Shown here: in pieces, positions 54,959 to 64,000 of the stretch
How the letters are laid out: every line of letters starts with the position of its first letter
Position numbering within the stretch: position 1 is the stretch's first letter
Notes under the pieces: generated by a model
What the model was told of the DNA's origin: nothing
The model's input: only the letters and a program-made list of their open reading frames with translations
Database searches by the model: none
Made by a program: the position numbers and the translations under genes
Origin: Pseudomonas hamedanensis
GTDB lineage: Bacteria; Pseudomonadota; Gammaproteobacteria; Pseudomonadales; Pseudomonadaceae
DNA length: 64,000 nt
Assembly (NCBI RefSeq): GCF_014268595.2
Contig: NZ_CP077091.1
Coordinates: 4,570,001-4,634,000, forward strand
Direction: 5' to 3'

Positions 54959-55092
54959 ATCAGCTGTAGGCTATATGGATCAAGGCTTACACACGTTTGA
55001 TCAATTATTGACCAAATGCAGCTTTCCAGCGTTACAAGCGGCCTGAGCAAGCGCTTTTCCCCAGTTGAGCACGCTTTTCCACAAGCAAGCCA

Positions 55093-55140
55093 AAGTTACC
55101 CCCGATCTCTGTTGGCGCTTCTGTGGATAACATGTTCGCT
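55093..55140 (-). repeat. DnaA-box module C
   Basis: AAGTTACCCCCGATCTCTGT then TGGCGCTTC and a perfect TGTGGATAA at 55122-55130, ending CATGTTCGCT. An extra TTTTCCACA box in the other orientation lies 10 bases upstream. Confidence 0.85.
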
Positions 55141-55274
55141 CCCCGCTAGAAGCCTTTATAACCGTGGCTTGCAGGGCTTTGATCAAAAAACGCTCAACGG
55201 TTGTTGGGAACCATGCTTCTGAATAAGTCACGGTTTTTCTTTATAAATCAGAAAGATATTTTTCATCTCGTTCA

Positions 55275-55320
55275 CAGTTACCCCCATTTGCTGTGGGTGA
55301 GCATGTGGATAACTTGTTCG
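55275..55320 (-). repeat. DnaA-box module D
   Basis: CAGTTACCCCCATTTGCTGT, a diverged middle, then a perfect TGTGGATAA at 55304-55312 and CTTGTTCGCG. Exactly 182 bases after the box in module C. Confidence 0.8.
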
Positions 55321-55412
55321 CGGAAGGCTGGAGGGCTTGGTGGGCATGGGCGGCGGGGTGGTTGGTCAGAAATTGTGCAATCGGGTTTGAGAAACGTGTC
55401 GTCTGTCAGGAA

Positions 55413-55482
55413 GCCTTCGCGAGCAAGCCCGCTCCCACAGTTGAAATGCATTCCACCTGTGGGAGCGGGCTTGCTCGCGAAG
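55413..55482. repeat. REP pair
   Basis: CCTTCGCGAGCAAGCCCGCTC and complement just downstream of gbcA. Confidence 0.9.
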
Positions 55483-55491
55483 CTTTTGCTT

Positions 55492-56787
55492 TTAGCCTTG
55501 AACCGGAACACCTTTGAGATACGGAGCAGGCTCTGCCCCGAGGTTGTTCAACATCCGCTCGCTGTACCAATCGACGAAGTTGACCACGCCAAACTCATAA
55601 GTCTTGGAGTAAGGCCCAGGCTGGTAAGCGGTGGAGTTGATCCCGCGCTGGTTTTCCTCTGCCAGACGGCGGTCCTGGTCGTTGGTCGCGTCCCACACCT
55701 GGCGCATGCGTTCGACGTCGTAATCGACACCCTCGACCGCGTCCTTGTGCACCAGCCATTTGGTGGTGACCATGGTTTCCTGGGCGCTGATCGGCCACAC
55801 GGTGAAGACGATGATGTGGTCGCCCATGCAGTGGTTCCACGAATGCGGCAGGTGCAGGATGCGCATCGAACCCAGATCCGGGTTCTTGATCCGGCCCATC
55901 AGTTTCGCGCAGCCCTGTTTGCCGTCGAGGGTCATCGACACAGTGCCCTTGAGCAGGGGCATGCGCACGATGCGGTTGCGCAGACCGAAACTGGCATGGG
56001 CGTAAGGGATCTTCTCGGCTTCCCAGGCGGCGGCTGAGGCGGCGACGTGGTCCTTGAACGCCTGGTCGGCGCGCGGGTCGGTGACGTCGTCCCACTCCAG
56101 CAGGGTTTTCAGCAGTTCCGGGTGCGAGGCGTTGCAGTGGTAGCACTCGCGGTTGTTTTCCAGCACCAGTTTCCAGTTAGCCTTTTCCATCAAGGTGGTG
56201 GTAATCGCCACCTTGGTGTTCTCCATGTCGTACGGTTCCATGTAATGGTTGAGCGTCGACAGGAAGTCATCGATGGCCGGCGGATTTTCCGCCAGGCTGA
56301 TGAAGATGTAGCCGCCAGCGGTTTTCACGTTCACCGGTTTCAGACCGTACTGCTTCATGTCGAAGTCGGCGCCCATCTCGGTGCCGGCGAACAACAGGCG
56401 ACCATCCAGCTCGTAGGTCCACTGGTGGTAATGGCAGACCAGTTTGGCGACCTTGCCTTTTTCACTGGTGCACAGCCGTGAGCCACGGTGGCGGCAGACG
56501 TTGTGAAACGCATGCACCACACCTTCGGCACCACGAATGACGATGATCGGGTTCTTGCCGACCTGCAGGGTCAGGTAATTGCCCTTGGCCGGGATCTCGC
56601 AGGTCATGCCGGCGATCAACCACTCTTTCTGAAAGATCTCCTGCATGTCGATATCGAACAACCGCTCGTCGCTGTAGAACGGCTGTGGCAGGGAGAAGGT
56701 GCGCTCGCGCTCCTGAAGCATTTGCGCGGTGGCCTTGCGTGCGGGTTCCAGCGGATCGCCCAGGCTGATTTTTGCGGTGACGTCCAT
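55492..56787 (-). CDS. gbcA: Glycine betaine monooxygenase oxygenase component GbcA
   Basis: 431-residue Rieske non-haem iron oxygenase that demethylates glycine betaine to dimethylglycine and formaldehyde. Rieske ligands C98, H100, C118, H121 (CRHRGSRLC, CHYHQW); catalytic iron ligands H217 and H222 in ENNRECYHCNASHPE with a later Asp. ATG 56787 (MDVTAKISLGDP) has AGGA about 9 bases upstream. Divergent from gbcB with a 296-bp shared control region. Confidence 0.96.
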   Translation of the reverse strand: MDVTAKISLGDPLEPARKATAQMLQERERTFSLPQPFYSDERLFDIDMQEIFQKEWLIAGMTCEIPAKGNYLTLQVGKNPIIVIRGAEGVVHAFHNVCRHRGSRLCTSEKGKVAKLVCHYHQWTYELDGRLLFAGTEMGADFDMKQYGLKPVNVKTAGGYIFISLAENPPAIDDFLSTLNHYMEPYDMENTKVAITTTLMEKANWKLVLENNRECYHCNASHPELLKTLLEWDDVTDPRADQAFKDHVAASAAAWEAEKIPYAHASFGLRNRIVRMPLLKGTVSMTLDGKQGCAKLMGRIKNPDLGSMRILHLPHSWNHCMGDHIIVFTVWPISAQETMVTTKWLVHKDAVEGVDYDVERMRQVWDATNDQDRRLAEENQRGINSTAYQPGPYSKTYEFGVVNFVDWYSERMLNNLGAEPAPYLKGVPVQG

Positions 56788-56983
56788 CGATGTAATCCTC
56801 ATGGCCCTCTGCGTGGCCGGCGAAAGTGGCTGATCAGGTGTGCTGCAAAACGGTTGCTACGCAAGGTGTAAAGAAGTCGTCTTGTGTTGAGGCGAGTGTG
56901 GGGCCGGCGCGGCCCGCAACCTTATCCATGGGCGACATGGCGCAATCTGTTCCCGACGCGCAACCCCCGGTGGTTGGGGGCTG

Positions 56984-57015
56984 GTCGCGATAAGTATGTC
57001 AATGTCGCGAATAGG
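56984..57015. promoter_or_regulatory. 20-bp phased direct repeat between gbcA and gbcB, putative GbdR site
   Basis: GTCGCGATAAG at 56984-56994 and GTCGCGAATAGG at 57004-57015, 20 bases apart start to start. The GTCGC/GCGAC core recurs in the cbcX and caiX repeats. GbdR is the known activator of gbcA/gbcB in P. aeruginosa; binding to this repeat is inference. Confidence 0.6.
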
Positions 57016-57083
57016 TAAACGCACGCTCGGCGCTATACGCAGAATCGCCGACATGAGGCCGACAGTCGGCCGTGGAGAACAGC

Positions 57084-58184
57084 ATGTCCAACAGCTTCCT
57101 GAATCCGGTCACCACCCAGACCTGGGCCAATGGCCGACACATTGTCCGTTGCGTCAAAGTCATCCAGGAAACCTGGGATGTGCGCACCTTCTGCTTCATG
57201 GCCGACCAGCCGATCCTGTTCTTCTTCAAGCCCGGGCAGTTCGTCACCCTGGAGCTGGAAATCGAAGGCCAGCCGATCATGCGCTCCTACACCATCTCCA
57301 GCTCGCCGTCGGTGCCGTACAGCTTTTCGGTGACGATCAAACGGGTGCCGGGCGGCAAGGTGTCGAACTGGTTGCACGACACCCTGCATGAGGGGCAGGA
57401 GCTGGCGGTGCACGGCCCGGTCGGTCTGTTCAATGCGATGGACTTCCCGAGCCCGAAAGTCCTGTATCTGAGCGGCGGGGTCGGCATCACGCCGTGCATG
57501 TCGATGGCGCGCTGGTTCTACGACACCAACGCCAACGTCGACATGACCTTCGTGCACAGCGCGCGCTCGCCGAAAGACATCATTTACCACCGCGAGCTGG
57601 AACACATGGCCTCGCGCATCGACAACTTCAGCCTGCACCTGATCTGTGAAAAGCACGGCCTCGGCGAGCCTTGGGCCGGGTATCGCGGTTATCTGAATCA
57701 CAAGATGCTCGAATTGATGGTCCCCGACTTCCTCGAGCGCGAAGTGTTCTGCTGCGGCCCGACGCCGTACATGAACGCGGTCAAACGCCTGCTGGAAGTG
57801 GCCGGTTACGACATGTCGCGTTATCACGAGGAGTCCTTCGGCGCCACGCCACCCGAGGCTCGCGCCGATGCAGTGGAACAGGCCGAACAAGCCGCCGATG
57901 CGCCGGAAATCGACGCAGCGGATCTGCATCAGGTCGAATTCACTGCCTCCGGCAAAAGCATCCGCGTGGCACCGGGCGAAACCGTGCACGCGGCGGCAGC
58001 CAAGCTTGGCCTGATGATTCCGAAAGCCTGCGGCATGGGTATTTGCGGGACGTGCAAGGTAATGAAACTGGGCGGCGAGGTGGAGATGGAGCACAACGGC
58101 GGGATTACCGAGGACGATGAGGCTGAAGGGTTTATCTTGTCGTGCTGCAGTGTGCCGAAGGGGGATGTGCGGATTGAGTTTTAA
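57084..58184 (+). CDS. gbcB: Glycine betaine monooxygenase reductase component GbcB
   Basis: 366 residues: FAD-binding domain (RSYTISSSP, about 67-75), NAD-binding domain (VLYLSGGVGITPCMSM, CCGPTPYM) and C-terminal plant-type 2Fe-2S ferredoxin (CGMGICGTCKV plus a late Cys in LSCCS, about 317-354). Passes electrons from NAD(P)H to GbcA. ATG 57084 follows GGAGA; a GTG at 57072 is less likely. Confidence 0.95.
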   Translation: MSNSFLNPVTTQTWANGRHIVRCVKVIQETWDVRTFCFMADQPILFFFKPGQFVTLELEIEGQPIMRSYTISSSPSVPYSFSVTIKRVPGGKVSNWLHDTLHEGQELAVHGPVGLFNAMDFPSPKVLYLSGGVGITPCMSMARWFYDTNANVDMTFVHSARSPKDIIYHRELEHMASRIDNFSLHLICEKHGLGEPWAGYRGYLNHKMLELMVPDFLEREVFCCGPTPYMNAVKRLLEVAGYDMSRYHEESFGATPPEARADAVEQAEQAADAPEIDAADLHQVEFTASGKSIRVAPGETVHAAAAKLGLMIPKACGMGICGTCKVMKLGGEVEMEHNGGITEDDEAEGFILSCCSVPKGDVRIEF

Positions 58185-58199
58185 GTAGGTTGTACTTGA

Positions 58200-58251
58200 T
58201 CGTTCCCACGTGCAGCAAAGGAATGCAGCCCGGGACGCTCCGCGTCCCATT
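58200..58251. repeat. GTTCCCACGC-type repeat, left of the second RAYT gene
   Basis: Partial palindrome with CGTTCCCACGTGC and GGGACGCTCCGCGTCCC, abutting the RAYT stop codon. Confidence 0.75.
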
Positions 58252-58785
58252 TCAATACCAGCACTGAACCTTGATCAGCCCCTCAATTCCCGCGTAGTCC
58301 CTGGCACTCGAATAACGCCAGTGCTCCGGTAAATCCACATACCCGCGTTTCACCGGGTTGTTGTGAATGTAATCAAGCTTCTGACGCATCACTGATTCGC
58401 CGTAGACCATCTCTGCGTGCGCGCCTTCTTGCCATAGCTGATACAACCGATCCTGCTTGTGCGCACGCTTGCTGAAGCGCAGGCGCTGCAGGGCTTTGTT
58501 GGCGCCTTTTGTTTGCAAGTCGTTGATGATCTGTCGCGCAGTGAAGGACTTGAACTGGCTGAGGCACTTCCCTAGGTCGGGCGCTTGGGCAACAAAGTGA
58601 AGATGGTTTTCCAGAATCACGTAACCGTACAGTTTCAACTCGTGATGAGCCTGTTGATATCGCCAGCAATTGAGCAGGTGTTCAACGATGTACGGACGAA
58701 TGAATAACGGCAACCACTCCATGACCGTGCAGGTGAGGAAGTGTGGCTTGTCGGCTTCGGTAATCGTATAGCGGCTGCGGCCCAT
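58252..58785 (-). CDS. REP-associated tyrosine transposase (second RAYT)
   Basis: 177 residues, Y1-type: HLH at residues 61-63 (ENHLHFVAQ), candidate catalytic Tyr139 in LDYIHNNPVKRGYV, and the early HFLTCTVMEWLPLF. A different subgroup from the gene at 1066-1755. AAGGAAG is about 7 bases before the ATG. GTTCCCACGC-type palindromes flank it on both sides, the usual layout of a RAYT with its cognate repeats. Confidence 0.9.
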   Translation of the reverse strand: MGRSRYTITEADKPHFLTCTVMEWLPLFIRPYIVEHLLNCWRYQQAHHELKLYGYVILENHLHFVAQAPDLGKCLSQFKSFTARQIINDLQTKGANKALQRLRFSKRAHKQDRLYQLWQEGAHAEMVYGESVMRQKLDYIHNNPVKRGYVDLPEHWRYSSARDYAGIEGLIKVQCWY

Positions 58786-58805
58786 GGGATTCTTCCTTGA
58801 ATCTT

Positions 58806-58871
58806 GCGGTGCGACGGAGATGGAACGCGGAGCGTCCCGGGATGCATTCCCACGCAGAGCGTGGGAACGAT
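58806..58871. repeat. GTTCCCACGC-type repeat, right of the second RAYT gene
   Basis: GGAACGCGGAGCGTCCCGGG and GCAGAGCGTGGGAACGATC, mirroring the left repeat. Confidence 0.82.
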
Positions 58872-59109
58872 CAGGGTGAGGCGTGAGGATTTAACTCGCT
58901 AGAGGAAGAAGTCACTGGTGTTCGTGGGAAACGTCATTTAGACGCGGGATCGTCTCCACGCTCCGCGTGGGAATGCCGCCACTGACGCTCTGCGTCATAG
59001 CGGTGTTCAGCTGTCGCCAATGGTGAAGCTGGAACGCGGAGCGTCCCGAGAGGCATTCCCACGCAGAGCGTGGGAACGATCGTGACGGCCTCTTCGCGCA
59101 GGGAGGGAA
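58872..59109. repeat. Further GTTCCCACGC-type repeat before ltaE
   Basis: About 58955-59081 carries another full pair (CCACGCTCCGCGTGGGAATG, GACGCTCTGCGTC, then GCAGAGCGTGGGAACGATCG). No gene is seen in 58786-59109. Confidence 0.8.
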
Positions 59110-60150
59110 CTAGGCAGACATGACTTCGCGAATATCGCGCGCCAGTTCGCGCACACGCTCTTCTTCGGTGTCCCAGGAGCACATGAAGCGCGCGCCGCCC
59201 TTGCCGATGAAGGTGTAGAAGCGCCAGTTCTTCGCGGTCAGGGCGGCAATGGCCGGCTCGGACAGTTGCAGGAACACGCCGTTGGCCTGCACCGGGAACA
59301 TCAGCTCGACGCCGGGGATGTCGCTGACCAGCTCGGCGAGCAGTTGCGCGCAGTGGTTGGCGTGGCGGGCGTATTTGAGCCAGGCGTCGTTTTCCAGAAT
59401 GCCGACCCACGGTGCTGACAAAAAGCGCATCTTCGACGCCAGTTGCCCGGCCTGTTTGCAGCGGTAGTCGAAGTCTTCAGCGAGTTTGTGGTTGAAGAAC
59501 AGAATCGCTTCACCCACCGCCATGCCGTTCTTGGTGCCGCCGAAGCACAGCACGTCGACGCCGGCCTTCCAGGTCAGGTCGGCGGGGGAACAGCCGAGGA
59601 ATGCGCAGGCGTTGGAGAAACGTGCGCCGTCCATGTGCAGGTGCAGGCCGAGTTCCTTGCAGGTGGCGCTGATCGCGCGGACTTCTTCCGGGGTGTAGAC
59701 GCTGCCGACTTCGGTGGCCTGGGTCAGGGTGACCACGCGCGGTTTCGGGTAATGGATGTCCTGGCGCTTGAGCGCGACTTCGCGGATCGACTGCGGGGTG
59801 ATCTTGCCGTTTTCGGTGCCGGCGATCAGCAGTTTCGAACCGTTGGAGAAAAATTCCGGGGCGCCGCATTCGTCGGTTTCGACGTGGGCGGTTTCCGAGC
59901 AGATCACGCTGTGGTAACTCTGGCACAGCGACGACAGGGCCAGCGAGTTGGCGGCGGTGCCGTTGAAGGCGAAGAACACTTCGCAGTCGGTTTCGAACAG
60001 TTTGCGGAAATGATCGGCCGCGCGGGCGGTCCATTCATCGTCGCCGTAAGCGCGCTGGTGGCCGTGGTTGGCCTGTTCCATGGCCGCCCAGGCTTCGGGG
60101 CAGATACCGGAATAGTTGTCGCTGGCGAATTGTTGGCTCTTGTCGGTCAT
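59110..60150 (-). CDS. ltaE: Low-specificity L-threonine aldolase
   Basis: 346 residues, PLP enzyme splitting threonine to glycine and acetaldehyde. Family motifs: FASDNYSGICPEAW at the start, HVETDECGAPEF, HMDGARFSNA and the PLP Lys in CFGGTKNGM (about 207). ATG 60150 (MTDKSQQFASDN) is preferred; the longer frame lacks support. Its place beside glyA fits glycine/serine interconversion. Confidence 0.93.
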   Translation of the reverse strand: MTDKSQQFASDNYSGICPEAWAAMEQANHGHQRAYGDDEWTARAADHFRKLFETDCEVFFAFNGTAANSLALSSLCQSYHSVICSETAHVETDECGAPEFFSNGSKLLIAGTENGKITPQSIREVALKRQDIHYPKPRVVTLTQATEVGSVYTPEEVRAISATCKELGLHLHMDGARFSNACAFLGCSPADLTWKAGVDVLCFGGTKNGMAVGEAILFFNHKLAEDFDYRCKQAGQLASKMRFLSAPWVGILENDAWLKYARHANHCAQLLAELVSDIPGVELMFPVQANGVFLQLSEPAIAALTAKNWRFYTFIGKGGARFMCSWDTEEERVRELARDIREVMSA

Positions 60151-60277
60151 GGCCGGCTTCCGTGATCGAAGCGCTTTTGACGCTTCGTTGGTCAATGAGG
60201 GTGCGCACTTTACCGAAGATCATCCGGGGAGCACACGGGATGTCGCTGGCAGAACTTTACAAGGACACGGGCCGATT

Positions 60278-60988
60278 ATGCACCTGAGAAAACGCGACGG
60301 CGCCCTCGATTTGCTCAAGTGGCTGGCGCTGCTGAGCATGTTGCTCGATCACCTGCGCTATGTCGGGTTCTCCGCCGATTGGCTCTACGTGCCGGGGCGG
60401 CTGGCGTTTCCGTGGTTTTGCCTGGCGATGGCGGCGAATCTGGCCCGTGACGGCAGGCGGAAAACGGAATGGCGTTATCTGGGCTGGCTGGTGCTGTTCA
60501 GCGCTGTCAGTGAAATTCCGTATCGCTTGTACATACCCGAGCCTGACACCTTGAACGTAATGCCGACCCTGGCGCTGGGCCTGCTGGTGGCTCGGGGCTG
60601 GCAGGATTCAGCGCCGGTGTCGCGATTGCTCGCGTTGGCCGCGCTGGTCGCCGCGGCGGTGTTTTCAGAGCGACTGATGTTCGGCTTTTTCGGAGTGATG
60701 CTGCCGTTGGCGATGCTGCTGGTATTTCGCCGGCCATGGTCTCTCAGTGTGTTGCCGGGGCTGATTTGTCTCGCCGCGAATCAATGGCAGGTGCTGCTTG
60801 AATCGGCGCGGTTCGGCAGCAGCCTGGCGACTCTCGGCCTGGCGACGTGTCTGTTTGCGCCGATGCTGGGGATGTTCTTGTTGCGACATCTGCGACATCT
60901 CCAGCCACCACCGATGCGCCGCTGGGCTTATGCGCTTTATCCCGTGCACTTCCTAATGTTGCTCGCCGTCCGTGCGGCATACACCTAA
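60278..60988 (+). CDS. TraX-family inner-membrane protein
   Basis: 236 residues with about seven hydrophobic segments; the TraX hallmark ALDLLKWLALLSMLLDHLRYV near residue 9 and a late YALYPVHFLMLL. TraX-type proteins acylate or acetylate substrates in other systems; no substrate is known here. AAGGAC upstream with a rather long spacing to ATG 60278. Divergent from ltaE. Confidence 0.88.
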   Translation: MHLRKRDGALDLLKWLALLSMLLDHLRYVGFSADWLYVPGRLAFPWFCLAMAANLARDGRRKTEWRYLGWLVLFSAVSEIPYRLYIPEPDTLNVMPTLALGLLVARGWQDSAPVSRLLALAALVAAAVFSERLMFGFFGVMLPLAMLLVFRRPWSLSVLPGLICLAANQWQVLLESARFGSSLATLGLATCLFAPMLGMFLLRHLRHLQPPPMRRWAYALYPVHFLMLLAVRAAYT

Positions 60989-60992
60989 CCCT

Positions 60993-61081
60993 TGTGGGAG
61001 CGGGCTTGCTCGCGAAGGCGGTGTGTCAGGCGGCATTGATGTGACTGACACGGCCTCTTCGCGAGCAAGCCCGCTCCCACA
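60993..61081. repeat. REP pair
   Basis: TTGTGGGAGCGGGCTTGCTC and complement, after the TraX-like gene and upstream of glyA. Confidence 0.92.
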
Positions 61082-61273
61082 GGGGATCTCCACAGTTTTG
61101 GATGATGTGTCCGACCAGCCTTTTCCAGCCATGTCGTAAACGCACCTTTGCGTGGCGCGCGCAGGCATTTGAGCTGTCTGTGCCGGTCATACCATCGCAT
61201 CAAAGGGCACCGCTGCGATTGCCGGTGCCTCACCGAGACGAAATGGCGCACAGATGCCGCTGGGAGAGACGCG

Positions 61274-62527
<1,254 letters not shown>

Positions 62528-62547
62528 GCGTTTTGGAGTAACTGACT

Positions 62548-63798
62548 ATGCAACGCTATTCCGGCTTCGGCCTGTTCAAACACTCGCTCAGCCACCACGA
62601 AAACTGGCAGCGCATGTGGCGCACGCCCACCCCGAAAAAAGTCTACGACGTGGTCATCGTCGGCGGCGGCGGGCATGGCCTGGCGACGGCCTACTACCTG
62701 GCCAAGGAACACGGCATCACCAATGTCGCCGTGGTCGAGAAAGGCTGGCTGGGCGGCGGTAACACCGCGCGCAACACCACCATCGTCCGTTCCAACTACC
62801 TGTGGGACGAGTCGGCGCACCTCTACGAACACGCGATGAAATTGTGGGAAGGCCTGTCGCAGGATCTCAACTACAACGTGATGTTCTCCCAGCGCGGCGT
62901 CTACAACCTGTGCCACACCCTGCAGGACATTCGTGATTCCGAGCGTCGGGTCAGCGCCAACCGCCTTAATGGCGTCGATGGCGAGCTGCTCGACGCCAAG
63001 CAGGTTGCGGACGAAATTCCATACCTCGACTGCTCAAAGAACACCCGCTACCCGATCATGGGCGCCACCGTCCAGCGTCGCGGCGGCGTCGCCCGTCACG
63101 ACGCCGTGGCCTGGGGCTTTGCCCGTGCCGCCGATGCCTTGGGCGTGGACCTGATCCAGCAGACCGAGGTGATCGGTTTCCGCAAGGAAAACGGCGTGTG
63201 CATCGGCGTTGAAACCAACAAGGGTTTCATCGGTGCCAAGCGCGTCGGCGTGGTGACTGCCGGTAATTCCGGGCACATGGCCAAGCTTGCCGGTTTCCGC
63301 CTGCCGATCGAATCCCACCCGCTGCAAGCGCTGGTGTCCGAGCCGATCAAACCGATTATCGACAGCGTGATCATGTCCAACGCCGTGCACGGTTACATCA
63401 GCCAGTCCGACAAGGGCGATCTGGTGATCGGCGCCGGCATCGACGGCTACAACGGCTACGGCCAGCGTGGTTCGTACCCGGTGATCGAGCACACCATTCA
63501 GGCCATCGTCGAAATGTTCCCGGTGCTCTCGCGGGTGCGCATGAACCGTCAGTGGGGCGGCATCGTCGACACCACCCCGGACGCCTGCCCGATCATCTCG
63601 AAAACGCCGGTACCGAACATGTTCTTCAACTGCGGTTGGGGCACCGGCGGCTTCAAGGCCACCCCGGGCTCGGGCAACGTGTTTGCCGCAAGCCTCGCGA
63701 AGGGTGAAATGCACCCCTTGGCCGCACCGTTTTCCATCGACCGTTTCCACAACGGTGCGCTCATCGACGAACACGGCGCTGCTGCCGTCGCCCACTAA
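62548..63798 (+). CDS. soxB: Sarcosine oxidase beta subunit
   Basis: 416 residues of the heterotetrameric enzyme oxidising sarcosine to glycine. FAD fold [20 protein letters not shown] (about 33-52), [19 protein letters not shown], and the covalent-flavin-site region [14 protein letters not shown] (about 175). GGAG 9 bases before the ATG. In an operon between glyA and soxD; soxA and soxG should follow beyond the window. Confidence 0.96.
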   Translation: MQRYSGFGLFKHSLSHHENWQRMWRTPTPKKVYDVVIVGGGGHGLATAYYLAKEHGITNVAVVEKGWLGGGNTARNTTIVRSNYLWDESAHLYEHAMKLWEGLSQDLNYNVMFSQRGVYNLCHTLQDIRDSERRVSANRLNGVDGELLDAKQVADEIPYLDCSKNTRYPIMGATVQRRGGVARHDAVAWGFARAADALGVDLIQQTEVIGFRKENGVCIGVETNKGFIGAKRVGVVTAGNSGHMAKLAGFRLPIESHPLQALVSEPIKPIIDSVIMSNAVHGYISQSDKGDLVIGAGIDGYNGYGQRGSYPVIEHTIQAIVEMFPVLSRVRMNRQWGGIVDTTPDACPIISKTPVPNMFFNCGWGTGGFKATPGSGNVFAASLAKGEMHPLAAPFSIDRFHNGALIDEHGAAAVAH

Positions 63799-63812
63799 CA
63801 GGAGAAATCCCT

Positions 63813-64000
63813 ATGTTGCACATCTTCTGTCCTCACTGCGGCGAACTGCGCTCCGAAGAGGAATTCCATGCATCCGGCCAGGCGCACATCCCGCGTCCGC
63901 TGGATCCGAACGCCTGCACCGACGAGGAGTGGGGCGATTACATGTTCTTTCGTGATAACCCGCGCGGTCTGCATCACGAGTTGTGGGACCACGTTGCCGG
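63813..64000 (+). CDS. soxD: Sarcosine oxidase delta subunit (5' part)
   Basis: First 62 codons only; the gene runs past the right edge. Zinc-binding CPHCG at residues 6-10, RSEEEF, and the FRDNPRGLHHELWDHVAG segment are diagnostic. AGGAGA lies 8 bases before ATG 63813, 14 bases after soxB. Confidence 0.95.
   Translation, partial: MLHIFCPHCGELRSEEEFHASGQAHIPRPLDPNACTDEEWGDYMFFRDNPRGLHHELWDHVA

Larger units (their letters stand above)
54739..55412. other. DnaA-box-rich non-coding region
   Basis: A region of 674 bases without a supportable gene. It holds four repeat modules with perfect DnaA boxes (next entries), an extra TTTTCCACA at 55075-55083, a weaker TTATCCACT at 54746-54754, and AT-rich stretches at about 54852-54892 and 55230-55266. 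Repeated TTTGATCAA lies near 54997 and 55179. The composition is more AT-rich than the genes on both sides. Confidence 0.8.

Noticed and set aside
54784..55050. Short frames of about 70-90 codons in the DnaA-box region on both strands
   Set aside because: No ribosome binding sites, frames broken between modules, composition explained by the repeats.
54739..55320. The four spaced modules as a CRISPR array
   Set aside because: Only four diverged repeats with 100-135 base spacers of unequal length, and no cas genes.
54739..55491. The DnaA-box region as the chromosomal oriC
   Set aside because: No dnaA, dnaN, rpmH, gidA or parAB nearby; the gene context is the betaine locus, which I recall as well away from oriC in P. 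aeruginosa. A titration-type locus is a better fit, though not proven.
61133..61144. GTCGTAAACGC upstream of glyA as a GbdR site
   Set aside because: A single half-site with no partner at 20-21 bases; the resemblance to the gbcB region (TAAACGCAC) is too short to support.

Overview
The window is about 62% GC and looks like the chromosome of a Pseudomonas of the P. fluorescens group. The evidence is dense REP-type palindromes of the GTGGGAGCGGGCTTGCTCGCGAA and GTAGGAGTGAGCCTGCTCGCGA kinds, two REP-associated (RAYT) transposases, and a gene order from about 24.8 kb to the end that I recall as parallel to the betA-to-soxD stretch of P. aeruginosa PAO1 (about PA5372 to PA5417). The species call is inference. 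Gene identities rest on motifs and remembered family sequences; no searches were run.

Region 1 (1-9.0 kb) starts with the 3' end of fba and its terminator, then an accessory islet. The islet holds a broken gene fragment, a RAYT transposase with a decayed second copy of its 3' end, a small secreted I78-type peptidase inhibitor, a 1625-residue toxin-like protein and a divergent AT-rich gene of unknown function. Region 2 (9.0-24.5 kb) is housekeeping and signalling: a PL7 alginate lyase, a REC-PAS-GGDEF-EAL protein, a YgjP-like metallopeptidase, a winged-helix protein, ElaA, an orphan solute-binding protein, a YccS-type membrane protein, a YhiN-type flavoprotein, the DbpA helicase, an MFS pump and a TldD/TldE-like pair.

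Region 3 (24.8-64 kb) is one large catabolic block for quaternary amines. Choline enters through BetT and CbcXWV and is oxidised by BetA and BetB to glycine betaine under BetI control. Gamma-butyrobetaine and carnitine enter through CaiX and are converted by a gamma-butyrobetaine hydroxylase, CdhA, CdhC and CdhB to the same product under CdhR control. GbcAB, DgcAB with EtfAB, and SoxBD then demethylate glycine betaine stepwise to dimethylglycine, sarcosine and glycine. GlyA1 makes serine, SdaA makes pyruvate, and LtaE handles threonine. GbdR is the central regulator. The remaining Sox genes would lie beyond the right edge.

The most unusual non-coding feature is at 54.74-55.32 kb. Four repeat modules, each carrying a perfect DnaA box (TGTGGATAA), sit between a GNAT gene and gbcA, and three more perfect boxes lie just upstream inside etfA and etfB. 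Other regulatory finds are phased 20-21 bp direct repeats at the cbcX, caiX/cdhR and gbcA/gbcB promoters, a sigma-54-type promoter in front of gbdR, and a perfect 20-bp palindrome between betI and betT.
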